Shown here: piece by piece, positions 54,004 through 62,567 of the stretch
Layout of the letters: each line of letters starts with the position of its first letter
Position numbering within the stretch: the first letter of the stretch is position 1
Assembly: GCA_910588195.1 (NCBI GenBank)
Contig: CAJUPN010000001.1
Span: 186,001-250,000 of the forward strand
Length of the DNA: 64,000 nt
Direction of reading: 5' to 3'
From: an uncultured Bacilli bacterium
GTDB lineage: Bacteria; Bacillota_I; Bacilli_A; RF39; UBA660
Made by a program: the position numbers and the translations under genes
The notes under the pieces: model-generated
The model's input: only the letters and a program-made list of their open reading frames with translations
What the model was told of the DNA's origin: nothing
The model's database searches: none

Positions 54004-55149
54004 ATGAGTTTTGTTGATAAGTTTAAAAAGATATTATTTGATGATGTTGATGATAATGAGGAATTACCTGAAAGAACTCCAAAAGGGAAAAAAGAAGAAA
54101 AACATGAGTCGTCTGGTTTTATAGATTATCATAATAATGAAGAAGATGAAGAAAATCCGATTAGGGAAATAAAAATACCTAAACAACCAGAAGAAGAAAA
54201 AGAAGTACCTAAAGTAGCAGAAGAAGCTAATAATTTTAAATTTCCAGATGTAAGAGATTTTGATGATAAAATTCCAACACGTGAAAGAAATTATGAAGAT
54301 ATGAATTTAAATTTCTTTGATGAAGAGCCAGAGGAAGAAATAAAATTAGTTAAGGAAGTAAATTCTTTTACAACAGAAAAAGCTCCACAGAAAAAGAAAA
54401 GAGAAATAAAAGATTATCGTAAAATGCTTAGTGCTGATGAAGAACCTTCTAAGGAGAAGAAACCATTTACTAATACACCGGTTATCTCGCCTGTTTGGGG
54501 TATTCTTGATAAGAATTATAAGCCAGAGGAAATTGTTGATAGAACAGAAACTTTAACTAAATTAAATACGGGAGCAGTTCCTAGAAGTTATGGACCAGTT
54601 AGTTACAATGATCAACCTTTAGTACAAAAGAAAAAAGAAGAGAAAGCTCTTAAAGAGAAAAAAGAAGCAGAATTAATTGAATTAAATACTGCAATTACCG
54701 ATTTAATTAATGAGCCAATTGAAGAACAACCAAAAGTAATTAATAAGCCCAAAAAGGTAAGTGAGAGAGAATTACCGAATGTTATTCAAGAAGAAGAGGT
54801 TCCAAAGCATTCAATTGATGATATTGACGATGACATAATAAAAACGGATAATTATGATGATATTGAAGAAGTTAATGCAAATTATAATGATCATAGTATA
54901 GAAAATGAAGAAAAAGCTAATAATAATATAGAAGATGCATTTGAGAGTACAAGTGAGTTTGACAGTATAAGAGAAAATGATTCAGTAGAAGAAAATGATC
55001 AAGAAGATGAAGAAGAACTAGTTGATTTAGATTCAATAGTTAATAAAACTTCAGATGATGAAACAGATGATGATGCTGGATTAGATAACACTATTGAAAC
55101 AGATTTATTTAATTTGATTGATTCAATGTATAAAGATGAGGATGAATAA
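54004..55149 (+). CDS. Acidic, largely disordered protein
   Basis: The ATG at 54004 follows GAGGATGAGG; an ATG at 53995 overlapping the previous stop is also possible. 381 residues, very rich in Glu, Asp, Lys and Asn, with no membrane segment. A short ordered stretch is at ~165-205 (TPVISPVWGILDKNYKPEEI). The beginning MSFVDKFKKILFDD resembles the start of division or envelope-associated adaptor proteins such as SepF, but the fold is absent. The role is unknown. Confidence 0.75.
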   Translation: MSFVDKFKKILFDDVDDNEELPERTPKGKKEEKHESSGFIDYHNNEEDEENPIREIKIPKQPEEEKEVPKVAEEANNFKFPDVRDFDDKIPTRERNYEDMNLNFFDEEPEEEIKLVKEVNSFTTEKAPQKKKREIKDYRKMLSADEEPSKEKKPFTNTPVISPVWGILDKNYKPEEIVDRTETLTKLNTGAVPRSYGPVSYNDQPLVQKKKEEKALKEKKEAELIELNTAITDLINEPIEEQPKVINKPKKVSERELPNVIQEEEVPKHSIDDIDDDIIKTDNYDDIEEVNANYNDHSIENEEKANNNIEDAFESTSEFDSIRENDSVEENDQEDEEELVDLDSIVNKTSDDETDDDAGLDNTIETDLFNLIDSMYKDEDE

Positions 55150-55478
55150 TGGAAATATTAAATATTCTATTACCAATAATAGTTAATATATTACTGATAG
55201 TCTTACTTGTATGTGGTATTATTTTACTTATTAAATGCATATATATAATTGACAAGATTAAAGCAATTGCTTTAAATGTCGAAGAAAAAGTTAATAGTTT
55301 AAATTCTTTATTCGCGATTATTTCACTTGTTAGTGAAAAAGTAACTGGCTTAACGGAAAAATGTGTTATAGCTATTGAAAACTTTTTTGTTAGGCTTTTG
55401 AATCGTAAGGATGAAGAGGAACTAACAGACGAAGAAGAAGAGTTAAAGGAAATACTAAAAAAGGAAAGGAAAAAGTAA
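55149..55478 (+). CDS. Small membrane protein with a coiled region
   Basis: The start overlaps the previous stop (TAATG); 109 residues. A single N-terminal membrane helix (~5-30, LLPIIVNILLIVLLVCGIIL) is followed by a helical domain and an acidic/basic end. The layout is that of DUF948-type proteins, which are often encoded together with YtxH proteins, as here. Confidence 0.72.
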   Translation: MEILNILLPIIVNILLIVLLVCGIILLIKCIYIIDKIKAIALNVEEKVNSLNSLFAIISLVSEKVTGLTEKCVIAIENFFVRLLNRKDEEELTDEEEELKEILKKERKK

Positions 55479-55479
55479 G

Positions 55480-55875
55480 ATGGGAAAAAAAGGTTTAGGA
55501 AAAGTTTTAGCAGGAGCTGCAGTAGGTGTTGGAATTGGAATGCTTTTAGCACCTAAAAGTGGAGAAGAAACTAGAAAAGATTTAAAAAAAGGAGCTAAGA
55601 ATTTAGCTAATAAAGTAAAAGATATTGATCTTAATGAAGTTAAAGATGATTTGGTAGATCAATTTGAGAAATTAAAAAAAGATTTATCTAACATGGATAA
55701 AGAAAAAGCAAAGAAAATTGCTAAAAAGAAAATCAATGAGTTAAACGATAAAGCTCAAGATTTAATGGAGATGGCTAAAGAGAAAAGTGCTCCAGTTGTT
55801 GAAAAAACAGCAAAAGATTTAAAGAAAAAACTAGCAGATTTACTTGCTGATATGCATGATAAATTAGAAGATTAA
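55480..55875 (+). CDS. YtxH-domain protein
   Basis: One base after the previous stop; 131 residues. Residues ~1-35 (GLGKVLAGAAVGVGIGMLLAPKSGEETRKD) are the YtxH signature: a glycine-rich membrane segment followed by APKSGxxTR. The rest is a long charged amphipathic helix. YtxH proteins in Bacillus are general-stress proteins of unknown mechanism. The gene closes the envelope operon. Confidence 0.87.
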   Translation: MGKKGLGKVLAGAAVGVGIGMLLAPKSGEETRKDLKKGAKNLANKVKDIDLNEVKDDLVDQFEKLKKDLSNMDKEKAKKIAKKKINELNDKAQDLMEMAKEKSAPVVEKTAKDLKKKLADLLADMHDKLED

Positions 55876-56231
55876 ATATAATAGGATTATTATTATTTAA
55901 ATAAATTAGTAACCACACTACAAATAGTGTGGTTTTTATTTAAGAAAAGTAGTAATTTTGTATTTTATTAAAATAAGACATATTTTGATATAATATCATC
56001 ATATAGTTTTTTTACATTAAACTGACAATATCATAAAATGCAAAAGATTTATTATTATGAAAAATAAAATAATATATGAATATCTAAAAAAAATAAGAGT
56101 ATAATAAACTTTTGCAAAGTAAGGACTAAAAGTTATTTAGAATTTATGAATGAGGTAAAAAAAACAATGTTTTTCTATTTAAAAAAGAAATCATATAATG
56201 TATAATGATGTTAAGAGTAGTGAGGCATTTA
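55876..56231 (+). terminator. Intergenic region with a terminator at 55911-55938
   Basis: AACCACACTA and TAGTGTGGTT form a ten-pair stem with a T-rich end, closing the operon. The rest of this 356-bp stretch is extremely A+T-rich with no credible ORF. Possible -10-like TATAAT sequences occur near 55990 and 56190, but I cannot pick a promoter with confidence. Confidence 0.7.
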
Positions 56232-57311
56232 ATGGATTTTAGACAAATTGGTGAGTTTATTAAAAAATTAAGAAAAGAAAGAGGCGAATCTCAACAGCAG
56301 CTTGCTGATAGTATTAATATGGATCGTTCTAATCTTAGTAGGATTGAATCGGGTAAAGTTATGATATCATTAGAAAATTTAGAATTAATTTCTACTCATT
56401 TTGATATATCGATTAATCAGATTTTATGTTCAGGAATTAAAAAGAGCTCAGAGAAAGAATCTTCTGTTAAGTATTTATATAAAAATAATTTAAGGATATC
56501 TAAGGTTAATAAGTTTTTGAAAATTTTAATTTTAACAGTTATTTTTTTTCTTATTTTGTTTTTGAGTTATTTTTTTATTTTTTTTTATAATTCTGTAAAA
56601 GTATTTTCTATAGAATGTGATGAATATGATTTTATGGTGACTAGTGGTATCATAATGAAAACCAATGATAGAGTGTATCTATCTTTTACTCCTCTTTTTT
56701 TAGATGAAAATTCAATAAAAGATTATTCATTGCTATATAAGAGTAATGGAAAAAATAAGTATATTATGAGCAGCGATGTTATTCGTCCTATTGAGTTTAC
56801 TGATACTTATAACTATCAAGAATATATAAATTTTCTTGATTTTCAAGAAATTATAGAAAACTTCTATTTTGAAATAAATTATTTGGATGGGAGTAGCAAA
56901 ATTTATAAGTTAAATGTATCTAAAAATTATAGTAGTTCTAAAATTTTTATAAACTATCAAGATAAAGATGAAAGGATTTTAGAAGACGAGTTATATGAAG
57001 AAAATGAAATAATAAAAAAAGTAACTGATAAATATTTTAATTTAGGTAAACCTCTATATATAAAATACGATAAAAAAGAATATGAAGTTTTTATTGGTGA
57101 AAATTTTGTTTCAGTAATTTACATGGAAGAATTAAACAAGATTACTTTAAAATATATAGCACTTGATGGTGGAGATTTTTTTAAATATGTTAATGGTCAA
57201 AATAAATATGGTAAAAGTATAAATAGCGACAATTGTGATTTTGACTGTGATGATTTTTTAGTTGATTATAATTTATTTATGAAAGTTATTAGCAAAATTA
57301 TAGAAAAATAG
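56232..57311 (+). CDS. XRE-family HTH regulator with a membrane segment
   Basis: Start at 56232 (MDFRQIGEFIKKLRKERGES) after GTGAGG; 359 residues. Residues ~5-62 are an XRE helix-turn-helix (SQQQLADSINMDRSNLSRIESG). A single membrane segment follows (~103-128, LKILILTVIFFLILFLSYFF), then a ~230-residue outside domain with acidic and aromatic residues and a DCDFDCDD-like end. DNA-binding, membrane and outside parts in one chain suggest a one-component sensor that reads an outside signal. The next genes, a secreted protein and an ABC system, are its likely targets. Confidence 0.82.
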   Translation: MDFRQIGEFIKKLRKERGESQQQLADSINMDRSNLSRIESGKVMISLENLELISTHFDISINQILCSGIKKSSEKESSVKYLYKNNLRISKVNKFLKILILTVIFFLILFLSYFFIFFYNSVKVFSIECDEYDFMVTSGIIMKTNDRVYLSFTPLFLDENSIKDYSLLYKSNGKNKYIMSSDVIRPIEFTDTYNYQEYINFLDFQEIIENFYFEINYLDGSSKIYKLNVSKNYSSSKIFINYQDKDERILEDELYEENEIIKKVTDKYFNLGKPLYIKYDKKEYEVFIGENFVSVIYMEELNKITLKYIALDGGDFFKYVNGQNKYGKSINSDNCDFDCDDFLVDYNLFMKVISKIIEK

Positions 57312-57345
57312 TTATTGTGTATAATTTGCACAACGAAAATCTTGA

Positions 57346-57364
57346 ATGTGCATTAAATGCACAT
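57346..57364. promoter_or_regulatory. Perfect palindrome upstream of the secreted protein gene, candidate operator
   Basis: ATGTGCATT, one central A, AATGCACAT: a nine-base perfect inverted repeat. A looser TTGTG...CACAA repeat lies just before it at 57315-57333. Placed between the HTH regulator and the secreted-protein gene, it is the obvious place for the regulator to bind. Confidence 0.5.
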
Positions 57365-57455
57365 AAATTTTCATGTTTTATATGTTATTTTTTTAGTGTA
57401 GGAAGTTTACTTTTATAGTTTTTCTTACAGAAAAATGTGAAAGGAGGAAAATTGA

Positions 57456-57899
57456 ATGAAAATAATAAAGTATAGTTTCATGATGTTGGGAGTGGCTATT
57501 ATTGCAAACATAGCATTAGTTCAAGCATTAACTAATCTTAATCAGTTTGGACTTATTTATGGAACTGCGACAATTCCAGCTGGAAAGACTGTTCAATTAA
57601 ATAACGATGTTCAAAAGACAGAGTTAGGTGTACAGTCTGTAACTAATACGAGGACCTTTACTCCATTGACAGATCCTTGTCCAAAATGCAATATTGAAGT
57701 AAATTTATTACGTAAATTATCTTCGGGAAAATATGATAAAGTTGGAACAGTATTTGTCAAACAAGGGCAAACTGATTATTTTTTGTCTCAAAGTGTAAGT
57801 CAATCATTCGGAGAGTTTAATCTATCATTTAGAAGAGTTGATGCAACTGCTCTTACAACTTATGTTGGCTTTGACTGGAGAGTTCAAGATTCTAAGTGA
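57456..57899 (+). CDS. Small secreted protein of unknown family
   Basis: AAAGGAGG precedes the ATG; 147 residues. The signal peptide (MKIIKYSFMMLGVAIIANIA, cleavage near VQA) is followed by a beta-rich ~120-residue body with a single CPKC pair and an aromatic end (TYVGFDWRVQDSK). It stands between an HTH regulator and an ABC operon, the arrangement used for bacteriocin-like peptides and their immunity/export systems. I see no match to lactococcin 972 or other named families. A hairpin separates it from the transporter genes, which would keep this mRNA more abundant. Confidence 0.7.
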   Translation: MKIIKYSFMMLGVAIIANIALVQALTNLNQFGLIYGTATIPAGKTVQLNNDVQKTELGVQSVTNTRTFTPLTDPCPKCNIEVNLLRKLSSGKYDKVGTVFVKQGQTDYFLSQSVSQSFGEFNLSFRRVDATALTTYVGFDWRVQDSK

Positions 57900-57912
57900 T
57901 AATAACACTAAA

Positions 57913-57944
57913 TACACAAAGAAGTTTTATACTTCTTTTGTGTT
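57913..57944 (+). terminator. Hairpin between the secreted protein and ABC genes, probable partial terminator
   Basis: ACACAAAGAAG and CTTCTTTTGTGT form a stem with one bulged T and a seven-base loop. There is no long T run, so read-through into the ABC operon is likely. Confidence 0.6.
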
Positions 57945-57969
57945 GATTAAAAGATATTGAGGTAAAAAT

Positions 57970-58896
57970 ATGAGAAAAATAAAAGATAAAATGTTTGTTG
58001 TTATGTTGAGTTTTTTTATAATATTTGCTTTTTTTGTTTCTTTTATGGGAATTAATGATGTTGTTGAACATGAAAAAGTTATGAAATTTTTGGAGGACGA
58101 CCTTGTTCGTCAATGTCAAGAATTAGACAGAAATGTTGCTAGTGAAGAAAATTTGGATTTTTGTGATAAAGTTCTTGGGGATGATTATGAAAGATACAAG
58201 CGAACAGCATACGAAACTTATGATTATTATGTTTTGGAAATAGTTAGAAAATATTGCAATGAATTTGTACTTATATTGATTATTGTAATAGGAAGTACTT
58301 TTTATGTTACAAAATTTTTAAGAAGTCGTGTAATACTAAATGAGTTAGTTAGAAATAACTATAATGATGTTAAGAAAAAGTTGTTTTTTTCTTCTTGGAA
58401 ATATTCTCTTTTAGTGTCTTTGATGCTTTTTATTATTTTTATTATTATAATATTATTTGTTGGTAATATAGAACTTAATGTTTATCATTTATCAAATACA
58501 ATATTTTCAAGTAACATTTTAGTATATTTTGGAGTTCTTTTGTTAAATGCTTTTATTTTAACTTTAATTTATACAAATATAAGTTTAATAGTTGCAAGAA
58601 AAGAGCATAATTATATTTTAGCAGTAATTAAATCATATATACTTATAATTGGCATTGAAATTTTTTTTGAAGTGATTTTATATAATATTATATTTAAGTT
58701 ATTTGGTTCATCATTTGGAGCATATTTTAATCTTCTAGCTGTCTATAATTATTCATATACAGATGAGAATTTATTAGTAATTTGGTTGTTAATAGCCATA
58801 TTGATAATTACATTTGTTATTTTACATTATAGGTATAGAAATAAAGAAAAGTTGGTAATTGATTGTGAAAAAAATGATAATAAAGAAGAGGATTAA
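57970..58896 (+). CDS. ABC permease-like membrane protein
   Basis: GAGGT precedes the ATG; 308 residues. One N-terminal membrane helix (~10-30), an outside loop of ~60 residues, then five more hydrophobic segments (FVLILIIVIGSTFYVTKFL, and later AVIKSYILIIGIEIFFEVIL). This matches ABC-2-type permeases without a conserved motif. It is followed by the ATPase two bases after its stop and by two further membrane proteins. Confidence 0.75.
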   Translation: MRKIKDKMFVVMLSFFIIFAFFVSFMGINDVVEHEKVMKFLEDDLVRQCQELDRNVASEENLDFCDKVLGDDYERYKRTAYETYDYYVLEIVRKYCNEFVLILIIVIGSTFYVTKFLRSRVILNELVRNNYNDVKKKLFFSSWKYSLLVSLMLFIIFIIIILFVGNIELNVYHLSNTIFSSNILVYFGVLLLNAFILTLIYTNISLIVARKEHNYILAVIKSYILIIGIEIFFEVILYNIIFKLFGSSFGAYFNLLAVYNYSYTDENLLVIWLLIAILIITFVILHYRYRNKEKLVIDCEKNDNKEED

Positions 58897-58898
58897 TT

Positions 58899-59540
58899 AT
58901 GAAAATAGAATTAAAAAATGTATATAAAAGTTTTAATAAGAATAAAGTTATTAAAAATGTTTCTATGACTTTAGAGGGTGGGAATATTTATGGCTTTTAT
59001 GGCAGGAATGGAACAGGGAAAAGTGTGCTTCTAAAAATTATTGCTGGTTTATATGTTCCAACTAGTGGAGAAGTTATTATTGATGGTGTTGATATAAACA
59101 AAACTGGAGATTATCCTAAGAATATGCGAATTTTAATTGAAAAATCGGCTTTCTTTCCTGATATTTCGGGATTTGAGAATTTAAAACTTCTTGCAGATAT
59201 AAATAAAGCAATAGATGAAGAAAAAATATTAGAAACCTTAGAAATTGTTAATTTAATTGGTGAAAAAAATAAAAAGTATTGTAAATATTCTTTAGGAATG
59301 AAACAAAAGCTTGGGATTGCGCAAGTAATTATGGAGAATCCTGATATTTTAATATTTGATGAACCTTTTAATGGAATAGAGCAAGTTACTGTAGATAAAC
59401 TTACTAAATATCTTTTAAATGAGAAGAAAAAGGGAAAATTGATAATTATTAGTACACACATTAAAGAAGATTTAATTAAATTATCTGATGAAATTTATTT
59501 GTTTGATAATGGGTTAATCAGTAAGGTTAAAAATGTTTAA
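58899..59540 (+). CDS. ABC transporter ATP-binding protein
   Basis: 213 residues. Walker A is GRNGTGKS, the signature motif is YSLGMKQKLG, Walker B is DILIFDEPFNGI and the H-loop is IISTHIKED. It resembles the ATPases of ABC-2 exporters and bacteriocin-immunity systems (BcrA-type). The gene overlaps the next by eight bases. The ATPase would energise one or more of the three membrane proteins around it. Confidence 0.93.
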   Translation: MKIELKNVYKSFNKNKVIKNVSMTLEGGNIYGFYGRNGTGKSVLLKIIAGLYVPTSGEVIIDGVDINKTGDYPKNMRILIEKSAFFPDISGFENLKLLADINKAIDEEKILETLEIVNLIGEKNKKYCKYSLGMKQKLGIAQVIMENPDILIFDEPFNGIEQVTVDKLTKYLLNEKKKGKLIIISTHIKEDLIKLSDEIYLFDNGLISKVKNV

Positions 59541-60243
59541 ACAGGTTTATAATAGATGTAAATTTTACTTAAATTCATATGTTACTTTTGGAACAATATT
59601 TGTAATACTTTTTCTTTTGATTCTACCAACATTTGATTTTAAATTATCTAATGGTTTTTTCTTTAATATTAGGTATGCCTCCCAAAATATGTTGGTTGTT
59701 GAGGGAATGTTACTTTTATATGTTTTTAATATATGGTCGTATTTAAAGAAAAATAAAAACAACTTTTATCAAGCACATCGTTACGGAAATATTAGAGTAT
59801 TAATAAAAAATAATATTTGTGATGTTATTTTCATAGGTTGGATTCTAGAAACTGTCTTTTGGATTTTAAATATAACTGTAGCTACGATATTTAGTGATGG
59901 TTACTATTTGGGGGTATACCAGTTTTATAAAATAACAAATGTCATTTATTTAGTATATTTAGTTATATTAAGATATCTTATAATAAGTCTTATGTCTATA
60001 ATTATTTATTTTATTTTTCATACAGGTAATAAAATATTAAAGACAAGTTTATTTCTTGTAGTTGCATTTAACATTCTAGTTTTTCCGAATAGTTTTCCAA
60101 TTTCTTTTGCAACGTTAGTCTTTGGGTATAAGTTTAAATATTTTGCAATTGAAATTATATATGCTATATTTTTAATAGTTTTTTATATAGTAGGATTAAT
60201 ATTAATTAAGAAAAAGTTTATAGACAAGAAAAGAGATTTGTAA
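59533..60243 (+). CDS. Membrane protein of the ABC system
   Basis: 236 residues with about six hydrophobic segments (TFGTIFVILFLLILPTFDF; AIFLIVFYIVGLILIKKKF). The start lies inside the ATPase gene and its stop overlaps the next start, so it is translated in a coupled manner. Probably an ABC-2-type permease subunit; no motif allows a finer call. Confidence 0.75.
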   Translation: MFKQVYNRCKFYLNSYVTFGTIFVILFLLILPTFDFKLSNGFFFNIRYASQNMLVVEGMLLLYVFNIWSYLKKNKNNFYQAHRYGNIRVLIKNNICDVIFIGWILETVFWILNITVATIFSDGYYLGVYQFYKITNVIYLVYLVILRYLIISLMSIIIYFIFHTGNKILKTSLFLVVAFNILVFPNSFPISFATLVFGYKFKYFAIEIIYAIFLIVFYIVGLILIKKKFIDKKRDL

Positions 60244-60893
60244 TGGGATATGAAATAAAAATGGCAGAAAAATCTTTATTTAAAACACTAGTAGTATTAA
60301 TCTTTTATTTATTTGTACTTTTTTTTCATATATATTCTTTTTTATGTTTACCCAAAAACGATGTTGAAATATTTAATCAAGTCCTTAATTGTCTTTCTTA
60401 TCCTATGTTTAAAGAATATTCTTTTACAGAAGAATTATTATATGTTTTTAACAATGTATATTTTGTTTTATATTTTGCTATGTTTTATATATATGAATAT
60501 ATTCATATTCATGGAATAATTGCAACAAGATATGATAAAAAAAGATGGGTTACTCATAAATATGTAGTTGGAATTCTTTTTATTATTTTAATTAGTTTAG
60601 TACAGTACTTGTTAATTGCTTATTTGTTCAATTTTAAAATGCCACTAGATATGAAATATTATTTATATCCAGTTTTGTTTAAAATGTTAATTATGTCTAT
60701 TTTGTATACTCTTTATAATTTCTTTAAAACAAATAAGATTGCTTTTTTTATCATTTTGATAATATCTTCTTTTTTATTACGTTATTTTAATCCTGTAATT
60801 GCAATTATTATTTTCGTAGCCTCATTTATTTTTAATTATGTGTTTTTTGACTTGAGAGGTTTTAAATATAATTTTATGCGATTAAATAGTTAA
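60243..60893 (+). CDS. Membrane protein of the ABC system
   Basis: 216 residues with about six hydrophobic segments (TLVVLIFYLFVLFFHIYSFL; IAFFIILIISSFLLRYF). The start overlaps the previous stop (TAATG). It is the last gene of the cluster and may be a second permease or an immunity protein. Confidence 0.72.
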   Translation: MGYEIKMAEKSLFKTLVVLIFYLFVLFFHIYSFLCLPKNDVEIFNQVLNCLSYPMFKEYSFTEELLYVFNNVYFVLYFAMFYIYEYIHIHGIIATRYDKKRWVTHKYVVGILFIILISLVQYLLIAYLFNFKMPLDMKYYLYPVLFKMLIMSILYTLYNFFKTNKIAFFIILIISSFLLRYFNPVIAIIIFVASFIFNYVFFDLRGFKYNFMRLNS

Positions 60894-60965
60894 TTGAAAA
60901 TATCTTTTATATTGTAAATTTATTTAATCTAAAGTATAATTGTAATAGAGTAGGAAGGTGGAATT

Positions 60966-62369
60966 ATGAATTGTGGCAATTGCGGTAAACCATTATTTGC
61001 TGGGTCAACTATATGTCCTGTTTGTGGTGTCGATAATGCTAATTTGGTGAATAATCAAAGTGTTAGTAACAATTCTATGGTTCCACCACAAGAACAAATA
61101 TTAAATAATGGTGAATCACTAGTAAATGAAAGTGTTGTTAGTGATGCCAATACTTCAGTTGATAAGCTTGAGGTACTTGAGACTTTAGACAGTGGGGATA
61201 TAAACGCGAATAATTCTTATCAAGAAGTTCCTCAAAGTTTAGAACAAGTTACTGAGAATGAGCCAACAAATTTAGTTGGTGAAAGTCAAAGTTTAGGAGC
61301 TACAGAGTATTTAGAAAGTAATGAAGAAATAGCACAAGATGAAGAGGAACCTAAAGTAGATATAACTGAAAATATGGCACCACCTACACTAAATGTTGAA
61401 GAAGAAAACTTAACTCAAGGGGCTGGTGAATTATCCAATGAAAACAGTGTTTCCACATATTCTGAAGAAGCATTAACAGAACAAAAACATGAAGAACAAG
61501 CGGAGCAGATAAGACAAGAGGAAAGAGTGGATATTGCTATACCAACGGTTGGTGAAGTTTCTCAAGTAGCTCTTCCTTCTGATGGAACAGCTCCGGAGGT
61601 AAAAGAAAATACTGATACGGTTGGGGAAACAACAACTACTGGTCAGGAAGTTTTAGAAGAACCAAATAAAAAGAAAAAATTTAAAATAACTTTATCTTCA
61701 GGAAGTAAAAGTGTTCCTAAAACAATTATGATAATAGTAGCAATTATATTTTTAGTTATTGGTGTACTTTTAGGTAAAATGTTTTTTTCTAAAAATTATT
61801 GTGCAACAACGAATAGCAGTAATCGAAATATTTTAAATAATAAAAAGATAAAATATGTTAGTGATGGCAAAAATAATATAACTAATATTTTAGGTGTTAC
61901 TTATAAAATACCAGAACAGTATACTTATGATAAAAGAGAAAATGGAGTTTTAATATATGGTGAAGGTGATACTTTTAGATTATATATTAAAACAGAGCAA
62001 GGTCTTTATTCTGATTTAACTGGTGCCAAAAATTCTATTAAGGCATCAATGGTAGAAAATAGTATAAATGTTTCTAATGTTAAAGAGTTAAAAGCTAATG
62101 ATGTTGAGTTTTTAGTTTTTGAGACTACTACTAAATTAGTGAATAGAATGATTGCCTTTGCTTCTGCTCCACAAGATCAAGTATATTATTTAGAAATTGT
62201 TAATACTAATAATAACTATGATTATGATGTTTTAGATGTAGCTGCTGATATATTAAAAAATGCTACTTATGAAGAAGTTAGTACAAATATGGAAAAGATA
62301 GATATAGAAGATATTTCTGAAGTGTCGATAAAAGCAGCTTTAGAATATAAAAATCTTGTTAAGAGATAA
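60966..62369 (+). CDS. Zinc-ribbon membrane protein
   Basis: AGGAAGG precedes the ATG; 467 residues. The N-terminal zinc ribbon (MNCGNCGKP, then CPVCG) is followed by ~210 acidic disordered residues, a basic stretch, a single membrane helix (~258-280, TIMIIVAIIFLVIGVLLGKMF), and a ~170-residue outside domain (YKIPEQYTYDKRENGVLIYG). The layout is common in Firmicutes and Mollicutes for proteins of unknown role. The inside ribbon could bind a partner and the outside domain could sense the wall. Confidence 0.8.
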   Translation: MNCGNCGKPLFAGSTICPVCGVDNANLVNNQSVSNNSMVPPQEQILNNGESLVNESVVSDANTSVDKLEVLETLDSGDINANNSYQEVPQSLEQVTENEPTNLVGESQSLGATEYLESNEEIAQDEEEPKVDITENMAPPTLNVEEENLTQGAGELSNENSVSTYSEEALTEQKHEEQAEQIRQEERVDIAIPTVGEVSQVALPSDGTAPEVKENTDTVGETTTTGQEVLEEPNKKKKFKITLSSGSKSVPKTIMIIVAIIFLVIGVLLGKMFFSKNYCATTNSSNRNILNNKKIKYVSDGKNNITNILGVTYKIPEQYTYDKRENGVLIYGEGDTFRLYIKTEQGLYSDLTGAKNSIKASMVENSINVSNVKELKANDVEFLVFETTTKLVNRMIAFASAPQDQVYYLEIVNTNNNYDYDVLDVAADILKNATYEEVSTNMEKIDIEDISEVSIKAALEYKNLVKR

Positions 62370-62375
62370 AATAGT

Positions 62376-62405
62376 TTGACAAGTTAGATAATTTGTTAGT
62401 ATAAT
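62376..62405 (+). promoter_or_regulatory. tyrS promoter
   Basis: TTGACA at 62376-62381, 18-bp spacer, TATAAT at 62400-62405. Confidence 0.85.
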
Positions 62406-62411
62406 TATTTT

Positions 62412-62548
62412 GTTGATGGAGATTAGGATTTACGACCCTAGGAGTCAAATCGTTATGTCGCGTTAAGATATTATAAGGTGATTTAAAGTCATGAATTAAG
62501 GTGGTACCACGGGTTTCTCGTCCTTAAGTTTCATGACTTTTTATTTTT
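62412..62548 (+). promoter_or_regulatory. T-box leader, tyrosine-type, with a very short Stem I
   Basis: The T-box motif AAGGTGGTACCACGGG begins at 62499. Specifier TAC (Tyr) is at 62431-62433. Only about 20 nt lie between the transcription start and the specifier, against ~85 nt in the ileS and leuS leaders here, so Stem I must be short: TAGG pairs with CCTA around a loop holding TTTACGA. AAAGTCATGAA and TTTCATGACTTT form the terminator. Confidence 0.85.
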
Positions 62549-62567
62549 ATAGAAAAGAGGAGAATAG

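Noticed and set aside
57456..57899. Assignment of the secreted protein to the lactococcin 972 family
   Set aside because: The neighbouring ABC system is suggestive, but the sequence lacks the tryptophan- and tyrosine-rich ending I would expect and no motif supports it.
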